Positions 16,980-25,457 of a DNA stretch of 49,224 nucleotides are shown piece after piece. Origin of the DNA: an uncultured Caryophanales bacterium (lineage in GTDB: Bacteria > Bacillota_I > Bacilli_A > RF39 > UBA660); contig CAOJRT010000010.1 of the NCBI GenBank assembly GCA_948442255.1, positions 1-49,224 on the forward strand. Reading direction: 5' to 3'. Numbering within the stretch: the stretch's first letter is position 1; every line of letters begins with the position of its first letter. The notes under the pieces were generated by a model. It saw only the letters and a program-made list of their open reading frames with translations, was not told where the DNA came from and did not search any database. The translations under genes and the position numbers were made by a program.

Positions 16980-17055
16980 TATAATGAATATAGATTATTT
17001 ACTTATATGGTTTATAAATCTTAATCTTGTAAATGTATATCATAAGGAGGTAAAA

Positions 17056-18447
17056 ATGTTTATATCAAAACTTTTAATAAGAAATTATAGATTGTTTAAT
17101 AACGATAATGAACATTCATTTAATGAATTTAATATTCCTGATAATGTAAATGAAGGTTCTGGTTTAACTGTTTTTGTTGGTGAAAACGGTTGTGGAAAAA
17201 CAACGATATTAGATGCAATTTCATCGTGTATGTTAGAATACAAAGCTGAAGCATTTAATATTTCTGATATGAATGATCCAAAAGAAAAAACAGAAATTAA
17301 AATTTTTGCAGATAAAGATTTTAATGTTTCAGGAACATTCCCTAATACTGACTTTATGTCTAAAGGCATATGCTTTAAAGGTAGTTTAAGAACTAGAGGT
17401 AGTAAATCTTTTCTTTTATCACCAGTAGTTTATGATCAATTATTTATAAAAGTTGATCCAAACAAACCAAAGGATAATAGCCCAGATTTAAGATTAAGTG
17501 TTAATAATCCATTTAGCGGTAAGCGTTTTAATGATACTGATATACTTTATTTAGATAAAAATAGAATATTTCAAACTCGTTCTGGAACTTATAACAATAC
17601 TAGATTTGATAGAATTATGAATGATTTTGATTTTCAGTATACTAAAAATTCTACAGATATTGAAGATTTAAATTTAGATTTAAATGAAAAAATCAAAAGA
17701 AATAAGATAGAAAATAAATTTTTAGAAAATGCAATAAATGAATTTGAAAAAATAAGTGATTATAAAGTACAGCTTGATTTTATAGACAATTATCATCCAT
17801 TTAAAAATGCTAACTTTATAATTAAAAAAGATAATAATCAACAAATTGCTTTATCAAGTCTTGGCTCTGGTTATGAAATGCTATTTTCTTTGATTTATTC
17901 TTATTATATGTCAATTCAAAATGATAAAAAATTAATAATACTTATTGATGAACCTGAATTGCATTTGCATCCAAATATTCAGAAGAAATTTATTGATTTT
18001 TTATTAAATATTTCAAAAAGTGTGCAAATTATTATTACAACTCATTCTACACTTTTGATTAAACAAATTGCTTATAATAGTTATGTTAAAACTGTAATTT
18101 TAAACAAAAATTCTAGTTATACTCTAATGTCTAATAGAAAATTGTCTTATATATCTTACAACGAAACTAATTATTTGGCATTTGGCTTAGCTACAGAGGA
18201 ATATCATAATGAATTATATGAGCAATTAAAAGATTTACATGGTTCTAGTCTTGGAATTAAAGATTTTGATTATCAATTCTTTATCAGTGTTAAAGGTGAA
18301 CAAGCAAATTATCCATGGAAAGGAAATGCAAATGAAGTTTCTCTACATACTTTTGTAAGAAATCAAATACATCATCAATCTGATAATGGAAAAGTAAATC
18401 AATACGATTTAGAAAATTCAATTAAAATAATGAGAATGTATATTTAG
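17056..18447 (+). CDS. AAA15-family ATPase with C-terminal HEPN-like motif (candidate defence protein)
   Basis: 463 residues from ATG at 17056 after AAGGAGG. The in-frame extension to 16984 has no ribosome site. Walker A GENGCGKT at 42-49, LSSLGSGYE signature, Walker B LIILIDEPELHLHP, and H-loop TTHS: an OLD/AAA15 (SMC-like) ATPase with the usual insert between the motifs. The C-terminal about 60 residues end with R435-N-Q-I-H-H440, fitting the RN-x3-H ribonuclease motif of HEPN domains, as in anticodon nucleases such as RloC. No TOPRIM is seen. It stands 30 bp upstream of rhuM inside the mobile element. Abortive-infection-type defence is the best inference, not shown. Confidence 0.75.
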   Translation: MFISKLLIRNYRLFNNDNEHSFNEFNIPDNVNEGSGLTVFVGENGCGKTTILDAISSCMLEYKAEAFNISDMNDPKEKTEIKIFADKDFNVSGTFPNTDFMSKGICFKGSLRTRGSKSFLLSPVVYDQLFIKVDPNKPKDNSPDLRLSVNNPFSGKRFNDTDILYLDKNRIFQTRSGTYNNTRFDRIMNDFDFQYTKNSTDIEDLNLDLNEKIKRNKIENKFLENAINEFEKISDYKVQLDFIDNYHPFKNANFIIKKDNNQQIALSSLGSGYEMLFSLIYSYYMSIQNDKKLIILIDEPELHLHPNIQKKFIDFLLNISKSVQIIITTHSTLLIKQIAYNSYVKTVILNKNSSYTLMSNRKLSYISYNETNYLAFGLATEEYHNELYEQLKDLHGSSLGIKDFDYQFFISVKGEQANYPWKGNANEVSLHTFVRNQIHHQSDNGKVNQYDLENSIKIMRMYI

Positions 18448-18477
18448 TATTTTAATAATAATTAGGAGGTGATTACA

Positions 18478-19497
18478 ATGAAACCAGATATATTTAAAGA
18501 TTTAATTTTATATCAAAGTGAAAATGGAAATGTACAAGTTGAGGTTTTGTATGATAATGAAGATTTTTGGCTTACTCAAAAAACAATGGCTGAATTATTT
18601 GGATGTACTTCTGATAACATAGGATTACATCTTAAAAATATCTACAAAGAAAAAGAATTAAATAAAGATGCAACAACCGAGAAAATCTCGGTTGTTCAAA
18701 AAGAAGGAAATAGAAATGTTAAAAGAAAAGTAGATTTTTATAGTTTAGATGCTATTATTGCTGTTGGTTATCGTGTTAATTCAAAAGAAGCTACTGATTT
18801 TAGAATATGGGCAACTAACACTTTAAAAGAATATATAAAAAAAGGTTTTGTTTTAAATACTGAATTGTTAAAAAACGGTCCTAAATTTGGTAAAGATTAC
18901 TTTGATGAATTATTAGTTAAAATCAAAGAAATTAGAGCTAGTGAAAGAAGATTTTATCAAAAGATTACCGATATTTATAAAGAATGTAGTTATGATTATG
19001 ATAAAAATAGTGAAACAACAAAAGAATTCTACAAAAATGTTCAAAATAAGTTGCACTTCGCTATTACAGGAATGACAGCACCAGAGATTATATATAATAG
19101 AGTTGATTCAAAGAAAGATTATATGGGACTTCAAACGTGGAAGAATGCACCTGATGGTAAAATCCTTGAAACAGATGTTGTAATTGCTAAAAACTATCTA
19201 TCAGAAGAAGAAATAAAAGAACTTAATAATTTAGTATCTATGTATTTAGATTTTGCTGAAAGACAGGTTAAATTAGGACATATTATTTCTATGCAAGAAT
19301 GGAAAGATAAATTAGAAATGTTTTTAAATTTAAATGAATATAACATTTTAAAAGATAATGGCAAAATTAAAAGGGAAATAGCAGATAAATTAGCATTAGA
19401 TGAATATGAAAAATATCGTGTAGTGCAAGATCAAAAGTATATATCTGATTTTGATGAATTAGTACTAGAAACTAAAAGTATAGAAACGCAAGAATAA
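18478..19497 (+). CDS. RhuM family protein
   Basis: 339 residues from ATG at 18478 (AGGAGGTGA upstream, the GTG at 18469 lies within it). The N-terminal domain (about 20-120) has the family pattern FWLTQKTMAELFGCTSDNIGLHLKNIY, then VDFYSLDAIIAVGYRVNS and ATNTLKEYI, i.e. a KilA-N/Bro-like putative DNA-binding module. The C-terminal part is a helical domain (TGMTAPEIIYNRVDSKK, AERQVKLGH). RhuM was named from a Salmonella pathogenicity island and is frequent on mobile elements and in defence islands; mechanism unknown. It probably shares a transcript with the AAA15 gene just upstream. Confidence 0.88.
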   Translation: MKPDIFKDLILYQSENGNVQVEVLYDNEDFWLTQKTMAELFGCTSDNIGLHLKNIYKEKELNKDATTEKISVVQKEGNRNVKRKVDFYSLDAIIAVGYRVNSKEATDFRIWATNTLKEYIKKGFVLNTELLKNGPKFGKDYFDELLVKIKEIRASERRFYQKITDIYKECSYDYDKNSETTKEFYKNVQNKLHFAITGMTAPEIIYNRVDSKKDYMGLQTWKNAPDGKILETDVVIAKNYLSEEEIKELNNLVSMYLDFAERQVKLGHIISMQEWKDKLEMFLNLNEYNILKDNGKIKREIADKLALDEYEKYRVVQDQKYISDFDELVLETKSIETQE

Positions 19498-19498
19498 T

Positions 19499-19557
19499 GT
19501 TCCCTTCTCCATACAGATTATAGTATTTTGTATGGAGAAAGGAACATACAAAATACT
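19499..19557 (+). promoter_or_regulatory. Two overlapping, mutually exclusive hairpins before the cupin gene
   Basis: Hairpin 1: 19499-19514 pairs with 19530-19545 (16 bp with one mismatch). Hairpin 2: 19522-19533 AGTATTTTGTAT pairs perfectly with 19546-19557. They share 19530-19533 and hairpin 2 loops out the rest of the hairpin 1 right arm, so the two cannot form fully together. No long T tract follows. This could be a terminator/antiterminator, a translational switch or RNA processing site between rhuM and the cupin gene. Confidence 0.55.
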
Positions 19558-19579
19558 TACTAAGGAAAGGAAAGATGAA

Positions 19580-19924
19580 ATGGAATTTATTAAAAAAGAA
19601 AAAGCAGAATTTTATAGTGGAGATGGTTATTCAGGTATGGATTATCCTTCAGCTGATAAAGATATAAATTTTGCAGTAATAAAAATAAATAGTAGAAGTC
19701 CAAAAACGGGATTTCAAGTAAATATAAATTGCAAAGAGTTATTATATATCATTAATGGTAATGGAATTATGTATATGAAAGATAGTGATGAAAAAATAAA
19801 TTTTAATCAAGGAGATGTAATTCTTATCAATAAAAATGAATGTTATGCTTTTGATGGTAACTTTGAAGCAGCAGTTCCTTGTACACCAGCGTGGACAAGT
19901 GAACAACATAAATATGTTGATTAG
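19580..19924 (+). CDS. Cupin-domain protein
   Basis: 114 residues from ATG at 19580 with AAGGAAAGG upstream. The in-frame start at 19532 would lie inside the hairpin region. A single small cupin barrel: ELLYIINGNGIMYMKDSDEKINFNQGDVILINKNECYAFDGNFEAAVPCTPAW. Cupin motif 1 is weak because the usual His pair is absent (GNGIMYM), so metal binding is doubtful. It starts the cupin-dipeptidase-pnuC-HAD cargo run (20-bp gap to the dipeptidase). It may be a sugar or amino-acid isomerase-like or sensory protein. Specific role unknown. Confidence 0.78.
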   Translation: MEFIKKEKAEFYSGDGYSGMDYPSADKDINFAVIKINSRSPKTGFQVNINCKELLYIINGNGIMYMKDSDEKINFNQGDVILINKNECYAFDGNFEAAVPCTPAWTSEQHKYVD

Positions 19925-19944
19925 TAATAAAAGAGGGATAATAT

Positions 19945-21255
19945 ATGAGAGAAACTTTAATTAACAATTTTTTAAGAATTTCTAGAATACCTAGAGAATC
20001 AGGACACGAACAAAAAATAGCAGATTTCTTTGTTAATATTGCTAAAGAAAATAATCTATACTATTTTAAAGATGAAAATAATAATGTTTTAATTAAGAAA
20101 AAAGGTAATGTTGATTCTAAACCAATCGCACTACAAGCACATTTAGATATGGTATGTGTTAAAAATAAAGATAGCAATCATAATTTTGAAAATGATGGAA
20201 TTGAAGTAATCATTGATGGTGATAAAGTAACTGCTAAAGATACTTCTTTAGGTGCAGATCAAGGTGTGGGTCTTTCCATGATGCTGACTATTATGGAAGA
20301 TAATACTTTAAAGCACCCTGATTTAGAATTTCTTTTTACTACTGAAGAAGAAACTACATTTAATGGTGCGGTAACATTTCCATATGATAAAGTTGAAAGT
20401 AATAGATTAGTAAATTTAGATTATGATAAAGATAATGCTGTAGTTAATGGCTCCGATGGAGATATATTAAATGAATATTCTGCTAAAGGAAAAATAATTG
20501 AAAATAATTTGCCTAGTTATAAAATATTAATAGACAGTTTTCCAGGTGGTAACTCTGGAGAGAATATAGAGTTATCATCATACAATGCAATCACTACAAT
20601 GGCAAGGATATTAAAAAATAAAGATATTCTTTTAAAAAGTATAAATGGTGGAACATTTGAAAATGATTTAGCGACTTATTGTGAAGTTATAATTAATACA
20701 AATATTGATGTTGAGAAAATATTTCAAGATTTATCAGCTAAAATAGAAAAGGTAGATAATAAATATTGTTTTTCAGGTGAAGATACTAGAAATATTATAA
20801 GTGAAATATTAGATTTGAAATGTGGATATATATCAGGTACTGCTTCTGGAAATTTAGGTATGATAAGAACAAAAGATAATGAAGTGAAAATTAATTATAT
20901 TGTTAGAAGTATTGATCAAGTTGAATTAGAAGATATTAGCAATAAAAGTAAAGCATTAAATAATAATTTCCAAGTTGATGAAATATATAGAGATTCTATA
21001 TGGAAAGTTAATAAAGAATCAGAATTGTTAAATAAATATAAAGATTTATATTTCAACAAATTTAATAAATATCCAAAAGAAAAAATTGGACATGGTGGAA
21101 CTGAATGTTCTTCAATAAAGAAAAGAATAGATGAATTAGACATAATTTCTATTGGGGCTAATATGGAAAATATTCATACAACAGCGGAAACAACATATAT
21201 CAGCTCATGGTTAAAAACATATGATTTATTAATTAAATTTATTGAATCTTTGTAA
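19945..21255 (+). CDS. Aminoacyl-histidine dipeptidase (PepD-like, M20 family)
   Basis: 436 residues, ribosome site AGAGGGA upstream of ATG. M20 metallopeptidase motifs in order: AHLDMVC (metal His/Asp), SLGADQGVG (bridging Asp), TTEEET (catalytic and metal Glu), NLDYDKDN, GHGGTECSS and NIHTTAE (last metal His). The ligand set is complete, so the enzyme should be active, cleaving Xaa-His or related dipeptides in the cytoplasm. It is slightly shorter than E. coli PepD (485). Unusual as mobile-element cargo. It is followed 27 bp later by the broken pnuC. Confidence 0.9.
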   Translation: MRETLINNFLRISRIPRESGHEQKIADFFVNIAKENNLYYFKDENNNVLIKKKGNVDSKPIALQAHLDMVCVKNKDSNHNFENDGIEVIIDGDKVTAKDTSLGADQGVGLSMMLTIMEDNTLKHPDLEFLFTTEEETTFNGAVTFPYDKVESNRLVNLDYDKDNAVVNGSDGDILNEYSAKGKIIENNLPSYKILIDSFPGGNSGENIELSSYNAITTMARILKNKDILLKSINGGTFENDLATYCEVIINTNIDVEKIFQDLSAKIEKVDNKYCFSGEDTRNIISEILDLKCGYISGTASGNLGMIRTKDNEVKINYIVRSIDQVELEDISNKSKALNNNFQVDEIYRDSIWKVNKESELLNKYKDLYFNKFNKYPKEKIGHGGTECSSIKKRIDELDIISIGANMENIHTTAETTYISSWLKTYDLLIKFIESL

Positions 21256-21282
21256 AAGAAAATAAATGGGTGGTTATAACAA

Positions 21283-21961
21283 ATGAATAAGAAATATTTA
21301 ATAATAACAATTTTAAGTTTAATTATTTCAGTCATATCAGGTATTATTTCCAAAGATTTAATGATTGGAGGAACGATTCTTTTAACAGGACTTTTATGTG
21401 CTTATTTTGCTAGTGAAGGGAAAAGAATAAATTATATACTAGGTTTAATAAATTACTTGTTAATGGGATATGTTGCCTTTAAAAATAATTTATTTGGTAT
21501 CTTCTTCTTTTACATATTCATTTTTTCTCCACTTCAAATTAATGGTTTTATTACTTGGAATAAAAACCTAAATGGGTGATAAGAATGTTAAGGTACGAGA
21601 ATTTACTTTTAAAAATTCTATTATTATAACTTTATCTTGTATAATAGGAAGTATTATTTTAGGTTATTTATTAACTTTAATACCTACTCAAAGATTAGCA
21701 TTTATGGATGCTACTTCAAATTGTATAAATCTTTGTGGAGTCATTTTAATGATATTAAGATTTAAAGAATCATGGTGGTTATGGTTAATAAATAATATTA
21801 TAGATTTAATAATTTGGATTATAACTGCAATAAATGGTGGAAATGGATCAATAATGATGCTTCTTGTATCGGTTGGCTATTTATTAATAAATATTTATGG
21901 TGTTATAAAGTGGAATATTGAAGCCAAAAACAATAGAATTAGAGGTGAATTAAATGAGTAA
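21283..21961 (+). pseudogene. pnuC: PnuC-family vitamin transporter gene, frameshifted
   Basis: Two overlapping frames, 21283-21579 and 21572-21961, make the N- and C-terminal halves of one PnuC protein of about 225 residues. The first ends in the family motif LQINGFITWNKN. The second holds DATSNCINLCGVILMILRFKESWWLW and the final helices. Deleting one base in AATGGGTGATAAG (21571-21583) fuses them. PnuC proteins take up nicotinamide riboside, and relatives (PnuT, PnuX) thiamine or riboflavin. The ATG of the second half overlaps the first stop and lacks a convincing ribosome site, so two functional half-proteins are less likely than a broken gene or sequencing error. Confidence 0.82.
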
Positions 21962-22663
21962 AATTATATTTAGTGATTATGATGGAACTTTAGATACAAG
22001 TGAAAATGATATAGCAAAAAATATTGAAGCAATTCAAAAATTTAGAAATAATGGGAATTTATTTGTAATTGCAACAGGCAGAAGTTATTTAGATTTAAAA
22101 AGAAAACTTGATTTATATCCTATACCATTTGATTATTTAATTGTAAATCATGGAGGAGTTATTTTAGATAAAAATGAAATAGTTATTGATGCTTGTTTAA
22201 TTCCTAAAAATATTGGTGTTGAGATTTTAGATACAGTAAAATCTAATGAAAATTTAGAACAAATAATTCTTTTTGATACTATGAAAAAAGATATAAAAGA
22301 TATATCAGATGAACTTACAAAATTATGTTAGAAATGAAAGACGAAAAGTCTGCTAGAGATTTATCTGAAGTTATAAATGAAAATTGGAAAGAAACAGTTA
22401 AATCCTATGTTATAATAACGAAAAAATATTATTTAGTTGAAATTATTTCTATAAAAACGGATAAGGGAAAGGCTATTGAAAAAATATTAAAAATTGAAAA
22501 TATATCCGATACTGATGTTTATCCTATTGGTGATGGAGCTAATGATGTAGAAATGATTTTAAAATATAATGGTTATGGTATGAAAAAATCTGAAGAGGTT
22601 GTTTATAAAGCAACAAATAAACTTTGTAATACTGTTGCTGAATTGATAGAAACTTTAAATTGA
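21954..22663 (+). pseudogene. Cof-type HAD-IIB hydrolase gene, frameshifted
   Basis: Frame 1 (21954-22331) carries motif I SDYDGTLDTS (nucleophile Asp), motif II ATGRS and the start of the cap. Frame 2 (22325-22663) carries the rest of the cap, the motif III Lys (KTDKGKAIEKIL) and motif IV GDGANDVEM. One added base near 22318-22326 (AAAATTATG) gives a normal enzyme of about 236 residues reading LTK-x-MLEMKDEKSA. It overlaps the pnuC end by 8 bp (GAGTAAAA region), so the pair was one transcript. The family dephosphorylates sugar phosphates, FMN, PLP or HMP-PP. Pairing with PnuC hints at nucleotide-vitamin processing (inference). Confidence 0.82.
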
Positions 22664-22693
22664 ATTATAAAATATTGAAACATTTCTAATTGA

Positions 22694-22732
22694 GATAGTT
22701 AAAAACTATTTGGTCTAGAGCTATCATTTTTT
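22694..22732 (+). terminator. Probable terminator after the HAD gene
   Basis: GATAG (22694-22698) pairs with CTATC (22721-22725), followed by ATTTTTT. The loop contains a competing ATAGTT/AACTAT hairpin. The stem is short, so moderate support. Confidence 0.4.
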
Positions 22733-22861
22733 ATTAAATTTTAATATTAAAAATGGAATTTTTTGTTTTTTGATAAAGTGTAAAAAAAGTAAATTTTTAG
22801 AATTTTTGCAAATCCTTATAAATACTGAGCAAAACAGGTATGAATTCATTTTCAATTTCCG

Positions 22862-22890
22862 TTTACTTTCCTATTAAATCGTGCTATTAT
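22862..22890 (+). promoter_or_regulatory. Sigma-A-type promoter
   Basis: TTTACT (22862-22867), 17-bp spacer, TATTAT (22885-22890). Transcription would begin about 22897 and meet a terminator hairpin after roughly 85-105 bases, giving an attenuated leader or a short RNA. Confidence 0.6.
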
Positions 22891-22980
22891 GGTAATATAG
22901 GATAATTGAAAGGAAGTACTAAAATATTTACTTTTAAATTAACCTATATAATATTTTAAAATATAAAATTGGACTTTAGG

Positions 22981-23003
22981 GAGATATATTATCTCTCTTT
23001 TTT
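22981..23003 (+). terminator. Leader terminator
   Basis: GAGATA (22981-22986) pairs with TATCTC (22990-22995) with a 3-base loop, then TCTTTTTT. It can extend with GGAC at 22971-22974 and GTCC at 23007-23010. It ends the transcript from the promoter at 22862. Confidence 0.65.
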
Positions 23004-23110
23004 CATGTCCTTTTTTATATTTTTAAAAGAAAGGAGCGTGAGTTTATAAATAAAACATGAAAATAGTAATATTATTTGTTAATTTTTTAATGAATTTTGA
23101 AAAAATCTTT

Positions 23111-23190
23111 AAACTGTCGGAGACTAATAGAGGGTCTTAGGGATATGCCCTAACGAGTATTGGGTGTGTAGACACCATGCTTGATAGTTT
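23111..23190 (+). ncRNA. Candidate structured RNA or cis-regulatory leader
   Basis: Noticeably higher GC than its surroundings and foldable into a closed multihelix: closing stem AAACTGTC (23111-23118) with GATAGTTT (23183-23190); TTAGGG/CCCTAA at 23137-23142 and 23148-23153; GGTGT/ACACC at 23163-23167 and 23172-23176 with a GTAG loop; a short AGAC/GTCT helix near 23121 and 23134. No reading frame fits. It lies about 60 bp before the gene at 23250. I cannot assign it to a known RNA family. Confidence 0.5.
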
Positions 23191-23249
23191 TAATAGTAAA
23201 AAAGACCAATTTCAGTAATCCCAAATTTTAAAGAAAAGGAGGCATTTTC

Positions 23250-23789
23250 ATGGGAAAATTGTATGTTGATCCTTATTGGTTTCTTTGTAAGAAACTTTCA
23301 TTTTCATATCAAGAACATTTTGAAATTTTGAAAAAAATAAAAAGGCGTTCTAAATGGTGGAGTGCGTTTTGTTATCGAAAGTCAACAGTAGACGGATCTA
23401 CTATTACTTCTGTATCCGTAGAATGTCTAATTTGGTTTATAGAAGTAGAATTCAAAGAAGGTAATTCAAAAGATTTAAAAATTAATTTTCTTGAAAGGTA
23501 TATTGAAGTGCTAGAAGACTATTTGGAAATTCCTCATGAAAGACTAGAGTATTGTGATCTACCATTAAAATATTTAAGAACTCATTTTAATAAAACCAAA
23601 AATGCTATAGGAGTAGCAACAAATAGAATGCAGAAACATTTTCCTTATCCACTTAAATATATTAAGTATGGAAAGGTTTATGTTTCTGCTGTTGGTGTTA
23701 AATGGTTAAATGAAAAGTATTTTAGAACGAAGTATATTGAGTATTTAGAAACCTATAAAGACTCGTTAGAAAGTAGAATTTCTAATTAG
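23250..23789 (+). CDS. Element protein of unknown function, upstream of recombinase
   Basis: 179 residues, AAAGGAGG 7 bases before ATG. Aromatic and basic (YVDPYWFLCKKLSFSYQEHFE start; KKIKRRSKWWSAFCYRKS; later LRTHFNKTKNAIGVATNRMQKHF), predicted soluble and largely helical, with no signal or membrane segment. No family recognised. Position between the structured leader and the recombinase resembles the slot for recombination directionality or replication accessory genes in other elements, but there is no motif to support a specific role. Confidence 0.65.
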   Translation: MGKLYVDPYWFLCKKLSFSYQEHFEILKKIKRRSKWWSAFCYRKSTVDGSTITSVSVECLIWFIEVEFKEGNSKDLKINFLERYIEVLEDYLEIPHERLEYCDLPLKYLRTHFNKTKNAIGVATNRMQKHFPYPLKYIKYGKVYVSAVGVKWLNEKYFRTKYIEYLETYKDSLESRISN

Positions 23790-23851
23790 TCTTTTTTTGA
23801 TGTAATCAGTCTTGTGTCTTAAAAATATAATTTAGAGAGGGAGCTGTTTAT

Positions 23852-23968
23852 ATGAATTTAACTATTGAGAACTATGATAAGAATGAAAATAGAATTGAAC
23901 CTAAAAAAATAATTTTAAATCAGGCATTAATATATACATTGCTAAAGAAGTATCTAAAAGAAGTGTAA
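23852..23968 (+). CDS. Small element protein, 38 residues
   Basis: ATG at 23852 with GAGGGAG upstream and TAA at 23966-23968. Sequence begins MNLTIENYDKNENRIEPKK, followed by an amphipathic helix (IILNQALIYTLLKKYL). The good ribosome site and location just before the serine recombinase gene support expression. It could be an excision factor or simply a leader peptide. No family recognised. Confidence 0.5.
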   Translation: MNLTIENYDKNENRIEPKKIILNQALIYTLLKKYLKEV

Positions 23969-24064
23969 TAATCTATAAGTATTTCATTTTTTGTATAAAA
24001 ATGGTATTATGTAGTTGCAAGTTTTTTTACAAAAAATGCTTTTATAAAAGAAGGAGGAAAAAAT

Positions 24065-25441
24065 ATTAACGATATAAAAGCAGAAGTAAAAAAAATTAAA
24101 GCTCTTTATGTTCGTGTATCAACAGATGCTCAAGTTGATGGATATTCAATAGAAGCTCAAATAGAATCATTAGAAGGTTACTTGAAAAGTCAAGGATGGT
24201 CTGATTATGAATTATATGCTGATCCAGGATTTAGTGGTAAGAACTTAGAAAGACCTGCAATTCAGAAATTAATAAAAGACTGTGAAGATGGAAAAATTGA
24301 TACGGTTTTAGTTTTCAAACTAGATAGACTATCTCGTAGTCAAAAAGACACTTTATATTTAATTGAAGAAATATTTAATAATAATGAAGTTGGTTTTATT
24401 TCTGTTAGAGAAAGCTTTGATACGACTACTCCATTTGGTAAGGCAATGATTGGAATATTATCAGTATTTGCTCAATTAGAAAGAGAAACTATTTTAGAGC
24501 GTACTAGAATAGGTCTTAAAAAGCGAGCTGAAAATGGTTATTGGCGTGGTGGCGGTAAAACTCCTTTCGCTTATGATTACGACAAAGAAGCAGGTATGTT
24601 AGTTGTTAATGGTGAAAGAAAAGTCATCTTTGATTTAATGAAAACATTAAGACTTCAAGGATATAGTTATAATGAACTTTCTAAAGTAACAGGATATGAT
24701 GAATCATGGATTCAAGGAATATTAAGTTCTAAAACTAATTTAGGGAAGATTCCATTTAAAGGTGAACTTTATGATGGCAAACATGAAGCCATAATTAGTG
24801 AAGAAGAATATAAGCAATTACAGGAAATAGAAAAACAAAGAAGCAAGAATCAACATGCAAGTCATTACTTGTTATCAGGTAAAATATATTGTGGTAATTG
24901 TGGAGCAAAGTACCGTTATCAAAAATGGGGACAAAGAATTATTTGTTATTGCTACTCTCAACAAAAGAGTAAACCAAAACTAATCAAAAATCCTAATTGT
25001 AATAATATAAGGCTTGATAGTTTTGAAATTGAGGATAACTTCTTGGAACAATTATTTGCCATGTCTTTAAATGAAGAATTATTTAGAGATACTTTTGATT
25101 TATCTAAAACAAATCTTGTTGATGAACTTAATTTAAGACTTGATAAGACACAGAAAAAAATTGAAAACTTGATTCAGTTACTTTCAGATAATATAGCAAA
25201 TGAAGAAATAAAAAAGGAACTTGCTAAATTAACAAGTGAAAAGTCTAATATAAAAAAAGAGCTAGAAAATATAAAAGAAAAAGAAAGAGCAACCAAAACT
25301 TATGATAAAATTAAAAATCTAGAAAGTGTTTGGACGGGCATGGAATTTAAAGAAAAAAGAAATGTCGTAGAACAATTACTAGATAAAATAGTTGTAGATG
25401 GTGCGTCGCTAAAGATATATTGGAATGTTAGTGAAAGCTAA
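24065..25441 (+). CDS. Large serine recombinase (integrase of the element), probable ATT start
   Basis: 458 residues if started at ATT 24065, seven bases after AAGGAGG (24051-24057). No ATG, GTG or TTG in frame follows the ribosome site before the catalytic motif, and a TTG at 24182 would cut it off. Catalytic Ser19 lies in YVRVSTDAQ; the resolvase domain (about 12-160) contains FKLDRLSRSQKDTL and QLERETILERTRIG. Then come a recombinase domain, a zinc beta-ribbon (YCGNCGAKY, with later CYCYS and NPNC) and a coiled coil (about 325-420), the full TnpX/TndX/phiC31-like order. It ends 40 bp from attR. It should catalyse attP x attB integration with the GG crossover. Confidence 0.92.
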   Translation: MNDIKAEVKKIKALYVRVSTDAQVDGYSIEAQIESLEGYLKSQGWSDYELYADPGFSGKNLERPAIQKLIKDCEDGKIDTVLVFKLDRLSRSQKDTLYLIEEIFNNNEVGFISVRESFDTTTPFGKAMIGILSVFAQLERETILERTRIGLKKRAENGYWRGGGKTPFAYDYDKEAGMLVVNGERKVIFDLMKTLRLQGYSYNELSKVTGYDESWIQGILSSKTNLGKIPFKGELYDGKHEAIISEEEYKQLQEIEKQRSKNQHASHYLLSGKIYCGNCGAKYRYQKWGQRIICYCYSQQKSKPKLIKNPNCNNIRLDSFEIEDNFLEQLFAMSLNEELFRDTFDLSKTNLVDELNLRLDKTQKKIENLIQLLSDNIANEEIKKELAKLTSEKSNIKKELENIKEKERATKTYDKIKNLESVWTGMEFKEKRNVVEQLLDKIVVDGASLKIYWNVSES

Positions 25442-25457
25442 CATAAAAAATATAGAG

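Larger units (their letters stand above)
22664..23249. other. Non-coding stretch of 586 bp with leader RNA and structured region
   Basis: No ORF with a ribosome site. In order it holds a weak terminator, a good promoter (22862-22890), a short transcript ending in a hairpin terminator (22981-23003), a highly structured segment (23111-23190) and the AGGAGG of the next gene. This layout suggests a regulated leader for the recombination-end genes of the element. Confidence 0.6.

Noticed and set aside
16984..17055. Longer start for the AAA15 ATPase
   Set aside because: No ribosome site; AAGGAGG lies directly before ATG 17056.
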